Origin: Streptomyces albiflavescens
Lineage (GTDB): Bacteria; Actinomycetota; Actinomycetes; Streptomycetales; Streptomycetaceae
Assembly (NCBI RefSeq): GCF_014645835.1
Contig: NZ_BMMM01000001.1
Location: forward strand, 1,077,572-1,141,571
Reading direction: 5' to 3'
Length of the DNA stretch: 64,000 bases
In this document: piece by piece, positions 8,314 through 17,049 of the stretch
Position numbering within the stretch: position 1 is the stretch's first letter
How the letters are laid out: every line of letters starts with the position of its first letter
Translations under genes and position numbers: made by a program
The notes under the pieces: generated by a model
Database searches by the model: none
The model's input: only the letters and a program-made list of their open reading frames with translations
What the model was told of the DNA's origin: nothing

Positions 8314-9512
8314 GCCGGCACCTCCTGGTCCAGGGGCACCTCGGGATCCACAGGAGCCCAGCCGGGCGCGCCGCCGTGCAGGGCCGCGTAGTACGGATCC
8401 CCCGGGCCGATCTCCCCCGCACGGACGGTCGCGTCCGTGAACGCCGACTTGTAGAGCGCGGTGATGAGTTCCAGGCTGGTCCGTCCGTCGGCGCCGCTGC
8501 TGCGCGGCCGTTCGCCGGCACGCATGCTCGCGACCAGCTCCCGCAACTGCGCGAGGTGCGAACTCGGTACGTCCGCGCCGAAGTCCCGCCAGGCCGCGAC
8601 ATCGGCGTCCGGCACATCCGGTGCCGGAGTGATGCGCCAGTTGTCGTTGCTGTGCCCGTACAGGTGCGTGAGCTCGACGGTGCCGCGTTCGCAGTCGATG
8701 CGGATGCGGCTCACCTCGTCGGGGCTCAGAACGCTGTTGACGATGGTGGCCATCGCGCCGCTCGCGAAGCGGACGAGGGCAGTCGAGACGTCCTCCGTCT
8801 CCACGTCGTGCACCAGGCGCCCGGCCATCGCCCGCACCTCGCTCCACGGCCCCAGCAGGTCGAGCAGCAGGTCCATCTGGTGGATGCCGTGTCCCATCGC
8901 GGGCCCGCCGCCCTCGGTCGCCCAGCGTCCGCGCCAGGGCACGGCGTAGTAGTCGGCGTTGCGGTACCACGTGGTCTGACAGTGCGCGACCAGGGGACGG
9001 CCCATGGCCTCCTCGGCGATCAGACGCCGTACGTGCCGCGCGCCGGAGCCGAAGCGGTGCTGGAAGACGATCGACGCGTACGGACCCCCGTCCGTCCCTT
9101 CCTCCGCCTCGACGGCGTCGAAGTCGGCCAGCGTCGGGACGGGCGGCTTCTCGCACCACACCCAGGCGCCGGCGCGCAACGCGGCGACGGTCTGCTCGCG
9201 GTGCAGGGTCGGCGGGGTGCAGATGGCGACCAGGTCGGGCCGCTGCCCTTCGAGCATCCGGTCCAGATCGGTGTAGGCGTGCGGGATGCCCGCCTCGGCG
9301 CAGAACTCCCGGACCGCGCCCTCGGCGATGTCGACCGCGGCGACGATCTCCGTCTCGCCCTCCTCGGCGAGCCGCGCCAGCGCCGGGTAGTGGCTGCCGC
9401 GCGCGATGGCGCCGGCGCCGACCAGGGCGGCCCGGATGCGGCGGCCGTCGAACGCGGTCGCGGGGCGGTTCGCGGAGGTCTCCGGGATACCGGCGGTGCG
9501 GGATGTACTCAT
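8310..9512 (-). CDS. Gfo/Idh/MocA family oxidoreductase
   Basis: A 400-aa NAD(P)-dependent sugar or inositol dehydrogenase. The Rossmann motif [18 protein letters not shown] starts near residue 27, followed by the CEKPP loop (EKP lysine) and the [17 protein letters not shown] active-site segment with the catalytic-type His. It begins at ATG 9512 (MSTSRTAG). It is the first gene of the three-gene operon and the upstream spacer holds two LacI-type palindromes. The substrate is unknown; the set suggests catabolism of an uncommon sugar or sugar acid. Confidence 0.88.
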   Translation of the reverse strand: MSTSRTAGIPETSANRPATAFDGRRIRAALVGAGAIARGSHYPALARLAEEGETEIVAAVDIAEGAVREFCAEAGIPHAYTDLDRMLEGQRPDLVAICTPPTLHREQTVAALRAGAWVWCEKPPVPTLADFDAVEAEEGTDGGPYASIVFQHRFGSGARHVRRLIAEEAMGRPLVAHCQTTWYRNADYYAVPWRGRWATEGGGPAMGHGIHQMDLLLDLLGPWSEVRAMAGRLVHDVETEDVSTALVRFASGAMATIVNSVLSPDEVSRIRIDCERGTVELTHLYGHSNDNWRITPAPDVPDADVAAWRDFGADVPSSHLAQLRELVASMRAGERPRSSGADGRTSLELITALYKSAFTDATVRAGEIGPGDPYYAALHGGAPGWAPVDPEVPLDQEVPA

Positions 9513-9548
9513 GTACGTGATCAGCGCTCCATCGGACGTGACGTCAGA

Positions 9549-9603
9549 CGTTGGCCAACGCATGATGACCCCGAGCGGAACCCCGGTGGCAGCAAGCGCT
9601 TTC
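9549..9603. promoter_or_regulatory. Two LacI-type palindromes upstream of the dehydrogenase operon
   Basis: CGTTGGCCAACG (9549-9560) is a perfect 12-bp palindrome, and AAGCGCTT (9594-9601) is a perfect 8-bp palindrome in the context GCAAGCGCTTTC. Both resemble LacI/GalR operators and lie 37-91 bases upstream of the dehydrogenase start. No LacI-family gene is in the window, so the regulator would act in trans. Confidence 0.5.
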
Positions 9604-9834
9604 TCGGTTGCTGCAACGTATGCGGCGATCCAGCGGGCGGTCAACACCCCGGTCACACCATGGACAACGTTGCCGCGCACCCCGGGCGGGGCCGCCCCGT
9701 ACGACCGCGAAGCCCCTGTGGCCGGCCTGTCACGGACGGACGCTACGCTGCCCCCGACACCCGTGATCACCCGAACGGCGGCACGACGTGCCCGTCACCC
9801 CCTCCCACCATCGGCACTTGGACCACGTAACTTC

Positions 9835-10710
9835 ATGTCTTGGTTTGAATCCCTCGTCCTCGGACTCGTCCAGGGGCTGACCGAGTTCCTTCCCGTCTCC
9901 TCCAGCGCCCATCTGCGTCTGACCGCGGCGTTCGCGAGCTGGGACGACCCGGGCGCGGCCTTCACCGCGATCACCCAGCTCGGCACGGAGGCCGCGGTCC
10001 TGATCTACTTCCGCAAGGACGTCGGACGGATTCTCACGGCGTGGTTCCGCTCGCTCACGAACAAGGCGATGCGGCGGGACCACGACGCACAGATGGGCTG
10101 GCTGGTGATCGTCGGCTCCATTCCGATCGGTGTGCTCGGGGTGACGCTCAAGGACCAGATCGAGGGGCCCTTCCGCGATCTTCGGGTCACCGCCACGATG
10201 CTGATCGTGATGGGCGTGGTCATCGGCGTCGCCGACCGGCTCGCGGCACGCGACGAGACGGGTGGGAAGCACCGGGCGGCCAAGCAGCGCAAGACACTTG
10301 AGGATCTGAACGCCAAGGACGGCCTGCTCTACGGCCTCTGCCAGGCGATGGCACTGGTCCCCGGAGTCTCCCGATCCGGCGCGACCATCAGCGGCGGCCT
10401 GTTCATGGGCTACACCCGCGAGGCGGCCGCCCGTTACTCCTTCCTCCTCGCCATGCCGGCCGTCCTCGCCTCCGGCACCTTCGAACTCAAGGACGCCGCC
10501 GAGGAGGGGCACATCTCCTGGGGCCCGACGATCTTCGCGACCGTGATCGCGTTCGCGGTCGGCTACGCCGTCATCGCCTGGTTCATGAAGTTCATCTCGC
10601 ACAAGAGCTTCATGCCGTTCGTCTGGTACCGGATCGCGCTCGGCATCGTCATCATCGCCCTGGTGGCGACGGGCGGTCTGAGCCCGCACGCGGCGGAGTC
10701 GTCGGGCTGA
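9835..10710 (+). CDS. uppP: Undecaprenyl-diphosphatase UppP (BacA family)
   Basis: A 291-aa polytopic membrane enzyme that dephosphorylates undecaprenyl diphosphate to recycle the lipid carrier for peptidoglycan and other wall polymers. The two signature regions are visible: [18 protein letters not shown] near the N-terminus and [13 protein letters not shown] in the middle. The length is about 20 residues above the E. coli enzyme. The ATG at 9835 opens MSWFESL immediately before the first motif; no strong ribosome-binding site precedes it. Confidence 0.95.
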   Translation: MSWFESLVLGLVQGLTEFLPVSSSAHLRLTAAFASWDDPGAAFTAITQLGTEAAVLIYFRKDVGRILTAWFRSLTNKAMRRDHDAQMGWLVIVGSIPIGVLGVTLKDQIEGPFRDLRVTATMLIVMGVVIGVADRLAARDETGGKHRAAKQRKTLEDLNAKDGLLYGLCQAMALVPGVSRSGATISGGLFMGYTREAAARYSFLLAMPAVLASGTFELKDAAEEGHISWGPTIFATVIAFAVGYAVIAWFMKFISHKSFMPFVWYRIALGIVIIALVATGGLSPHAAESSG

Positions 10711-10949
10711 CGCCGGAAGCCGCCGCCTCCGCCGTCGGCTTCGAGGGGTTCCGCGGCAACGTAAGGGACTACCTGGTCGAGTACTTCCTCGCACTGCGTG
10801 CCTTCTTTCGCGGCGCGCAACTGCGCGGTCAGTGCGTCGTCGTCCGGATCGACTGAGCCCGTCCGAGGCGGTGCGCAGCGGACAGCGCGTCGGATTCCCC
10901 GCCGGCCGTGACGAAGCACATAGGGCATGAGTAGCCGCCCGGTAGCGCA

Positions 10950-10972
10950 CTGTCAGTCCTTGCCCCTAGGCT
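10950..10972 (+). promoter_or_regulatory. DNA-damage-type promoter element of the 59-aa gene
   Basis: CTGTCAGTC-N8-TAGGCT matches the actinobacterial TTGTCAGTG-N8-TAnnnT element (PafBC or RecA-independent type) with one change at each end of the first block. The start codon follows 7 nt after TAGGCT, implying a leaderless transcript. Confidence 0.55.
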
Positions 10973-10979
10973 TGTGCGC

Positions 10980-11159
10980 ATGTCCCCCGATTTCACTCCC
11001 TCTGGTTCCGTGCGGTCCGCTGCCGCGTTAAACGAGCAGATCCGCGCTCTGTGGACGCGTGCGGGCGGTTCCCTGTCCGCCCAGGAGCGGGCGGAGTACG
11101 AACTGCTGGTCGTGAAGTGGGCGGAAGCAATACGGGGAGAGGTCGTCGAGGCGGCATGA
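10980..11159 (+). CDS. Small conserved-type protein of unknown function (59 aa)
   Basis: MSPDFTPSG leads into a helical core: AALNEQIRALWTRAGG followed by LSAQERAEYELLVVKWAEAI. This reads as two amphipathic helices, acidic at the C-terminus, with no cysteines or membrane segment. I do not recognise a named family. Coding is supported by a promoter of the DNA-damage type placed for leaderless translation at ATG 10980; a GTG two codons earlier is an alternative. About 260 bases before it, back to uppP, contain nothing I can support. Confidence 0.6.
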   Translation: MSPDFTPSGSVRSAAALNEQIRALWTRAGGSLSAQERAEYELLVVKWAEAIRGEVVEAA

Positions 11160-11191
11160 GAGCCGCGGAGTGAGCGCCGACCGGGCCTGAC

Positions 11192-11400
11192 TGCCCACCG
11201 GTCGACGCCGACGCATCTCCACGGCAGCGGCCCCGTGGATGCCGACACGCCTCCAGGACAGCCGGCCGGCCGAAGCCGGCACCTCCACATCCGGGCGGCA
11301 GCCCACCGGCCGAAGTCGGCACATCCACATCCGGTCGGCAGCCCACCGGCCGAAGCCGGTACATCCCCACGGCAGCCCGCCACTTGAGGCCGGCGCACCC
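11192..11400. repeat. Degenerate 34-40-bp tandem repeats with small hairpins
   Basis: Units starting at about 11259, 11299 and 11339 have a 40-bp period; shorter, decayed units flank them on both sides (from 11192, and after 11373). Each well-kept unit contains CCGGCCGAAGCCGG, a 5-bp stem with a CGAA loop. The array fills the space between the convergent 59-aa gene and the SDR gene. Confidence 0.85.
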
Positions 11401-11433
11401 GCGCTTCGGCGCCCGACGCCGAGCGGCGCTCCG

Positions 11434-12174
11434 TCACCGCCCTCCGGACACCCGAAGCACGGCCCCCGTCGTGTACGACGACTCGGGCGACATCAACCAC
11501 GCGATGGCGGCGGCGATTTCCTCGGCCTGACCGACGCGGCGGAGCGGAATCGAGGCGGCGGCGCGCTCGGCGCGGCCCGGGTCGCCCATCGTCGCGTGCA
11601 TCTCGGTGTCGATCATGCCGGGTGCGACCGCGTTGACGCGGATGCCATCGGGGCCGAGTTCTTTGGCCAGACCCGTCGTCAGCGCGTCGACAGCCGCCTT
11701 GGTGGCCGCGTAGTGCACGAACTCGCCGGGACTGCCGAGCGTGGCGGCCGCCGAGGACACATTGACGATGACGCCGCTCCCCCAGGCCGCCATGGACCGG
11801 GCTGCCCGGCGCGAACACAGCAGCGTGCCCAGGAGGTTGACCTCCAGCACACGTCGCAGATCGGCGGGGTCGGTGTCCGCGAGCCTGCCGAGGGGGCCAG
11901 TCACCCCGGCGTTGTTCACGAGCCCCGTCACGGGCCCCAGCCGGTCCGCCGCCGTGTCGAAGAGCCGCTCGACGTCGTCCTCGTCCGAGGTGTCCACGCG
12001 GACGGTGACACAGCGCGCTCCGGCGGCGCGGACGGCGGTCGCGGTCCACTCGGCGGCCGCTCCGTCACTGACGTACCCCACCACCACGTCGTGCCCGTCC
12101 GCCGCGAGGCGCGTGCATGTCGCGGCGCCGATCCCCCGGCTGCCGCCCGTGACGACGGTGACAGGACGTGACAT
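11434..12174 (-). CDS. SDR family oxidoreductase
   Basis: A 246-aa classical short-chain dehydrogenase. The cofactor motif TGGSRGIGAAT starts at about residue 9, and NNAGVTG, the catalytic Ser in VNVSSAAAT and YAATK (Tyr/Lys) are all present. It ends VLRVSGGR as FabG-like enzymes do. The ATG at 12174 follows GAGGAGGCGTGT, whereas an in-frame upstream ATG would bury that site. The substrate is not evident. The 190-base spacer to the next gene upstream shows no feature I can support. Confidence 0.92.
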   Translation of the reverse strand: MSRPVTVVTGGSRGIGAATCTRLAADGHDVVVGYVSDGAAAEWTATAVRAAGARCVTVRVDTSDEDDVERLFDTAADRLGPVTGLVNNAGVTGPLGRLADTDPADLRRVLEVNLLGTLLCSRRAARSMAAWGSGVIVNVSSAAATLGSPGEFVHYAATKAAVDALTTGLAKELGPDGIRVNAVAPGMIDTEMHATMGDPGRAERAAASIPLRRVGQAEEIAAAIAWLMSPESSYTTGAVLRVSGGR

Positions 12175-12367
12175 ACACGCCTCCTCATGCCGCAATGAGT
12201 CACCCGTGATCGGATCATCCTACGACTGCGCATGTGCCGACACGTCCTCGCTAAGCGGGTACGGCCGCTCCTCGGGCAACAGCGCCGCCGCGCCGTCTGG
12301 GTCCCGCGCGTGTACAAGGGTGTCGGCGTTCGCGGTCACCGTACGTACACCCCGGACTACGTGGTGA

Positions 12368-13360
12368 TCACTGCTGTGAGGCCGTCGGCATCATCAGGTG
12401 CTGCATGACAAGTTCGTACGACCTCAGGCGGTCGGCCAGAGCGTAGATGGGCGTCACCAGCATGAGTTCGTCCGCACGGGTCGCGTCCACCAGGTCCATC
12501 AGGCGCTTCGCAACCGTCTCGGGTGAGCCGTGTGCCTGTTGGGCGCGGAAGCTCGTCAGCGCCTGAACTTCTTCTGCGGTGAACGAGTGGGCCGATGCCT
12601 CTTCGGGCGTGGGGAAGGGAATGTCGCCTCGTCCCTTGAGGAGTCCGGCCTTGACGACATCCATCGGGCCGGCGAGCCGGGCCGCCTCCTGCTCCGTCTC
12701 GGCGCACACCGTTTCCACGCAGATCAGCACGCGCGGGCGCCGGCACCAGCGGGAGGGGGAGAAATGCTCGCGGTAGTGGCTCAGCGCGGCCAGGGTGTTG
12801 TCAGGGCGAATGTGATGGGCGAGGGCGATCGGTAGCCCGAGTGCCGCGGCGAGCGCGGCACCGGCCGTGCTCGAGGACAGCAGCCATGGCTCCGGGAGCG
12901 GGCCGAGCGCGACCTCGTCCACCAAGAAACGCAGAGTCGACGACACATCGTCGCGGTACTCGTCGTCCGTTGTCGGACCGGCCCCACGGCGCAGCGCCCG
13001 CGCCGTGGAATCGTCGAAGGTGCCCGGGCCACGGCCGATGCCCAGGTCGATCCGGCCCGCGTGCAGTGCGGCCAGCGTGCCGAATTGCTCCGCCAGCATG
13101 ATCGGGGCGTGGTTCGGAGCGAGAACGCCCCCGGATCCGAGTCGGATGGACGACGTCAACGCGGCCGCGTGTGCGGTCAGGACGACAGGCGGGAACGCTC
13201 CGATGGCCGGAGAATGATGATGCTCGGCGTACCAGAGTCGCAGGTAGCCGAGGTCTTCAAGACGTCGGGCGAACTCGGTGGTGTCTCGTAACGTGTCTGC
13301 GGCTGGGGCACCCGTTTGGACCATGGCCACTTCGAGCGCGCTGAGCGGAACGGAGATCAT
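12368..13360 (-). CDS. Luciferase-like monooxygenase (LLM, bacterial-luciferase group)
   Basis: A 330-aa flavin-dependent TIM-barrel protein of the MsnO8-like LLM subfamily. MISVPLSALEVAMVQTG at the start, LWYAEHHHSPAIG, LGSGGVLAPNHAPIMLAEQFGTL and GRIDLGIGRGPG are characteristic. It uses FMN or F420, which sequence does not settle. The ATG at 13360 matches family starts; the frame is open far upstream, but that extension has no family similarity. Confidence 0.9.
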   Translation of the reverse strand: MISVPLSALEVAMVQTGAPAADTLRDTTEFARRLEDLGYLRLWYAEHHHSPAIGAFPPVVLTAHAAALTSSIRLGSGGVLAPNHAPIMLAEQFGTLAALHAGRIDLGIGRGPGTFDDSTARALRRGAGPTTDDEYRDDVSSTLRFLVDEVALGPLPEPWLLSSSTAGAALAAALGLPIALAHHIRPDNTLAALSHYREHFSPSRWCRRPRVLICVETVCAETEQEAARLAGPMDVVKAGLLKGRGDIPFPTPEEASAHSFTAEEVQALTSFRAQQAHGSPETVAKRLMDLVDATRADELMLVTPIYALADRLRSYELVMQHLMMPTASQQ

Positions 13361-13603
13361 TCCGTCAGTATAGGAAGCGCCATCAGCGCCCAAGTCCCCT
13401 GCGCACAGGGCTGGTTGGACCGCCCTGTGGCACGAGGCCATGCGGTCGCCGTCCGGCCTCCCGTGTCGTCCCTCGTTGGCCCCACGACCATCCGTTAGGC
13501 TCGCGTCGCCACACAGGTCCCGATCTTCACGGAGGACAGAACGGCGGGGATCAATCGCGAGCGCCTCGTCAGAACGCTGACGTTCTGGCTCCGTCCCGCC
13601 TTC

Positions 13604-14500
13604 GTGTTGCGGGTCATCAACCGGTTCCAGAGAATCGTGGGCTTCGACCGCTCGATGGCTCTGTCGTCCAGCGCGCTCACCGCGATGATCCCGCTCGCGA
13701 TCCTCAGCGGCGTCGTCCTGGGCACATTCACGGACTACAACGCCGCGGAGCGGGTCATCACGCGCTACGGCCTCACCGACGGAGGCGCCGATGCGGTCAG
13801 ATCCCTCTTCTCCCCTGCCGGGAAGACCAGTACGAGCGTGGGCCTCTTCGGGGTCGTGTTTCTGCTGATCTCCCTGCTGAGCTTCGCGCGAGCCGCGCAA
13901 CGGCTGTTCGAACAGACCTGGCAACTGAAGCCGCTCAGCGTACGCAACACCCGGAACGGCCTGTGGTGGATCCTCGCTCTCGGTGGCTATACGACGGCCA
14001 CCGCGTGGCTCCATGCGGTCCTCGACGGGGGCCGGCTGGGTCTGGCGGCCGCGGTGTGCGGGGTACCGGTGACCGTCGTCTTCCTCGTCTGGAGCGGCCG
14101 GCTCCTGTCGGCGAAGCGGATCGATGGGCCGGACCTGCTCCCCTTCGGCATCATCGCGGCCGTTCTGGCGGGGCTCTACTCGGTGGGCGCGGCCATCTAC
14201 CTTCCCCATCTCTTCAATTCCTCCGCCTCACGCTACGGAGCGGTCGGCGCCGTCTTCGCGATGCTCTCGGCACTCTTCGGCGCCATGCTCGTCGTCGTCG
14301 CGTCGGCGGCAGTGGGACGCGAGGTACGCGATGAGCTCACCCGGATCCGTGCGGGCCAGCGCCCTTCCGACAACGAGATCCGCCGGCAGTGGGACAGCGT
14401 GGTCGAACAGAGCCGATCGCGTTGGCGCACCGCTCGGGAGCAGGTTCCCCACCGTCGGTCAAAGGACTCGGACAGCTCAAAGGACTCGGACAACTCATAG
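13604..14500 (+). CDS. YihY/virulence factor BrkB-type membrane protein
   Basis: A multi-spanning membrane protein with at least six hydrophobic segments and an acidic/serine-rich cytoplasmic tail (SKDSDSSKDSDNS). The first canonical start in frame is GTG 13604. However, the conserved family N-terminus (ERLVRTLTFWLRPAFV) is encoded in frame upstream of it from about 13559, where there is no ATG, GTG or TTG. A good ribosome-binding sequence GGAGG sits at 13531-13535. The true start is therefore probably upstream and non-canonical, or the start codon has been lost by mutation. The function of the family is not settled. Confidence 0.8.
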   Translation: MLRVINRFQRIVGFDRSMALSSSALTAMIPLAILSGVVLGTFTDYNAAERVITRYGLTDGGADAVRSLFSPAGKTSTSVGLFGVVFLLISLLSFARAAQRLFEQTWQLKPLSVRNTRNGLWWILALGGYTTATAWLHAVLDGGRLGLAAAVCGVPVTVVFLVWSGRLLSAKRIDGPDLLPFGIIAAVLAGLYSVGAAIYLPHLFNSSASRYGAVGAVFAMLSALFGAMLVVVASAAVGREVRDELTRIRAGQRPSDNEIRRQWDSVVEQSRSRWRTAREQVPHRRSKDSDSSKDSDNS

Positions 14501-14713
14501 GCCTGGGCGACCACCGCCGGCCCGCGCCGACACGTGGGAGGCCGACCGTTTGGACCCACGTGATCCAGTCCAGCTTCCACGCGGGCGGAAGGGATTGATG
14601 ACCCACCGGCAAAAGCGTCCACCGGGTGAACCTTCCGGAGCCACGGAATATCACCCGCCGAATATCACCGCACGGCCCTTGGCGTGGCACGCTCCGTGGC
14701 CAACACTGAGCCG

Positions 14714-15199
14714 ATGACGCAGCGTGTGGAGCTCGCGACCGTGTTGGACCGGTTCGCCGTGGATGGACTCGTCACCGACTACGCGGTGGCGGTGGACGAC
14801 GGCGACTGGGAGGCGTACCGGGGGCTGTTCGCGCCGGACGGGCGCGCGGACTACCGCTCGGCCGGCGGCATCGAGGGCGACGTCGACCAGGTGGTGGGAT
14901 GGCTCGCCGAGAGCATGGAGCTGTTCCCGATGCGCCAGCATTTGATCGTCAACCGGCGCGTCCGGTTCGGGATCCTGGAGCAGGACACGGGCGACACGGC
15001 CCGGGTCCAGGCGGATTACATCAATCCGATGAGGTTCGCGGGACACGACGGAGGATCCACCGCGCCCGACTTCGTGTGCGGCGGCCGCTACGCCTTCGGG
15101 TTGGTGCGCACCGACGACGGCTGGCGGCTGCGCCACGTGATCGTCCAGGAAAAGTGGCGCCGCACCCCGCGGACGCTTCAGCAACCGGCGGCCACCTGA
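14714..15199 (+). CDS. SnoaL-like / NTF2-fold protein
   Basis: A 161-aa single-domain protein of the SnoaL-like NTF2 superfamily. MTQRVELATVLDRFAVDGLVTDYAVAVDDGDWEAYRGLF is the typical helical cap, followed by the conserved Asp-rich turn and C-terminal strands ending HVIVQEKWRR. Members act as small isomerases or dehydratases, or simply bind ligands. ATG 14714 is preferred over GTG 14684 because family proteins begin close to this point; neither has a good ribosome-binding site. Confidence 0.82.
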   Translation: MTQRVELATVLDRFAVDGLVTDYAVAVDDGDWEAYRGLFAPDGRADYRSAGGIEGDVDQVVGWLAESMELFPMRQHLIVNRRVRFGILEQDTGDTARVQADYINPMRFAGHDGGSTAPDFVCGGRYAFGLVRTDDGWRLRHVIVQEKWRRTPRTLQQPAAT

Positions 15200-15238
15200 G
15201 CGCGCCCGCTCCCCCATGGCACCCGCCACCGAACCGGG

Positions 15239-15335
15239 CGCCCACCGATGACACCCGCCACCCCAGCAGGCGCCCCACCAATGACACCCGCCACCCCAGC
15301 AGGCGCCCCACCGATGACACCCGCCACCCCGGCGG
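15239..15335. repeat. 33-bp tandem repeat, three copies
   Basis: Three near-identical units (32, 33 and 32 bp) with core ATGACACCCGCCACCCC start at 15239, 15271 and 15304, with decayed copies on either side. They lie in the 275-base spacer before lnt. In one frame they would encode a Pro/Thr/Ala repeat, but no other sign of coding is seen. Confidence 0.92.
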
Positions 15336-15474
15336 CTCCTGCCACGGCACCTGCCGCCGGAGCGGCCCCCTGCCGACCGCACTCACCACCAGAGGCGCCC
15401 CCGCCGATGCCCCCTGTCGGAGATCGTCCCCGACGCGCACACTGGAGGCACGCACCTGGGGAGGGAGGCGCTGC

Positions 15475-17049
15475 ATGAAGAGGCCCGACCAATGGCTCGC
15501 CTCTCCTTGGTGGCGCGGGATCATCGCCGCGCTGGCGGGCGCGCTGCCCGTGCTCGCCTTTCCCGCCCCGTCCTGGTGGTGGTTCGCGTACATCGCGCTC
15601 GTGCCCTGGATCCTGCTGGCCCGCTCGGCCCCGACCGGCAGGAGGGCCGCGTTCGACGGCTGGCTCGGCGGGCTGGGCTTCATGCTCGCGATGCACCACT
15701 GGCTGCTCCCGAGCCTGCATGTGTTCACGGTGGTCATCGCGGCCCTGCTCGGTGCGCTGTGGGCCCCCTGGGGCTGGCTCGTCCGGCGGTTCCTCGCCGG
15801 CGTGCCCTCGGCTGGACGGGTCGGCGCCGCGCTCGTCGTACTGCCGTCGGGGTGGCTGGTGGTCGAACTGGCCCGGTCCTGGCAGGGCTTGGGCGGCCCG
15901 TGGGGCCTGCTCGGATCGAGCCAGTGGGAAGTGGCGCCCGCGCTGCGGCTGGCCTCCGTCGGCGGGGTGTGGCTGCTCAGCTTCCTGGTGGTGGCGGTCA
16001 ACGTCGCCGTCGCCGTACTGATCGCGGTACGTGAGTCCCGTAGGCCTGCCGTGGCAGGACTGCTGGCGACGGCCGCCGCGACCTCCGCGGCGTGGGTGTG
16101 GTCGCCGCGCCCCGATGTGGACGGCCGGGCCCGGATCGCCGTCGTACAGACCGGGATCGTCGATGGCATGGGCAGCCCCGTCAAGCGGTTCGCGCGCGAG
16201 GAGGCGCTCACCCGTACGCTCGCCGGGCAGAACGTCGCCCTGGTCGTCTGGGGCGAGAGCAGCGTCGGATTCGACCTGGCCCACCGCCCCGACCTGGCGA
16301 ACCGGATCGCCGCGCTCTCCCGCCTCACCGGCGCCGACATCCTGGTGAACGTCGACGCGCGCCGCTCCGACCGGCCCGGCATCTACAAGAGCTCGGTCCT
16401 GGTGGGACCGCAGGGCCCGACCGGCGACCGCTACGACAAGATGCGGCTCGTGCCCTTCGGCGAGTACGTACCCGCGCGATCCCTGCTCGGCTGGGCGACC
16501 TCGGTGGGCAAGGCGGCGGGCGAGGACCGCAGGCGCGGCACCGAACAGGTGGTGATGAACGTCGGGCACGGTCTGCGCATCGGCCCCATGGTCTGCTTCG
16601 AGACGGCCTTCCCCGACATGAGCCGCCATCTCGCCCAGGACGGCGCCGGGGTGCTCCTCGCGCAGTCGTCGACGTCGACCTTCCAGAAGAGCTGGGCACC
16701 CGAGCAGCATGCCTCACTCGCCGCGCTGCGGGCCGCCGAGACCGGCCGCCCCATGGTGCACGCGACGCTGACCGGCGTCTCCGCGGTCTACGGCCCGAGC
16801 GGTGAGCGCATCGGCTCGTGGCTCGGCACGGACGCGAGCACGACGATGGTCTACGAGGTGCCGCTGGCCCGAGGTGTCACGCCGTACGTCAGGTTCGGCG
16901 ACTGGCCCGTGCACGCGGCCCTGCTGGTGCTGACGGCGCTGTGCGCGACGGAGGGCGCCCGCGCGTTCAGAGCGCGGCGGCACGCTCCTCAACCACACGT
17001 ACCACCCGCTCGCACAGTTCATGAGTCGCCAGCGCGTCCTGGGCGCTGA
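15475..17049 (+). CDS. lnt: Apolipoprotein N-acyltransferase
   Basis: A 524-aa membrane enzyme that N-acylates the N-terminal cysteine of lipoproteins. An N-terminal block of about six membrane helices precedes a nitrilase-like domain. The catalytic triad is visible: Glu261 (VVWGES), Lys322 (DKMRLVPFGEYVP) and Cys374 (MVCFET). The ATG at 15475 has a strong GGGAGGGAGG site. The last 83 bases overlap antiparallel with the 3' end of the following minus-strand dehydrogenase gene. Streptomyces usually have two Lnt homologues, so this may not be the only one. Confidence 0.94.
   Translation: MKRPDQWLASPWWRGIIAALAGALPVLAFPAPSWWWFAYIALVPWILLARSAPTGRRAAFDGWLGGLGFMLAMHHWLLPSLHVFTVVIAALLGALWAPWGWLVRRFLAGVPSAGRVGAALVVLPSGWLVVELARSWQGLGGPWGLLGSSQWEVAPALRLASVGGVWLLSFLVVAVNVAVAVLIAVRESRRPAVAGLLATAAATSAAWVWSPRPDVDGRARIAVVQTGIVDGMGSPVKRFAREEALTRTLAGQNVALVVWGESSVGFDLAHRPDLANRIAALSRLTGADILVNVDARRSDRPGIYKSSVLVGPQGPTGDRYDKMRLVPFGEYVPARSLLGWATSVGKAAGEDRRRGTEQVVMNVGHGLRIGPMVCFETAFPDMSRHLAQDGAGVLLAQSSTSTFQKSWAPEQHASLAALRAAETGRPMVHATLTGVSAVYGPSGERIGSWLGTDASTTMVYEVPLARGVTPYVRFGDWPVHAALLVLTALCATEGARAFRARRHAPQPHVPPARTVHESPARPGR

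Noticed and set aside
10563..10928. Minus-strand ORF overlapping the end of uppP
   Set aside because: Half of it is antisense to uppP. The rest has some helical pattern but no start signal, so I could not support it.
13360..14209. Upstream extension of the luciferase-like gene frame by about 280 codons
   Set aside because: It is antisense to the YihY gene, and family members start at MISVPLS.
15248..15478. Plus-strand ORF coding a Pro/Thr/Ala repeat peptide
   Set aside because: It is explained by the 33-bp non-coding tandem array, has no ribosome-binding site and overlaps the lnt start.
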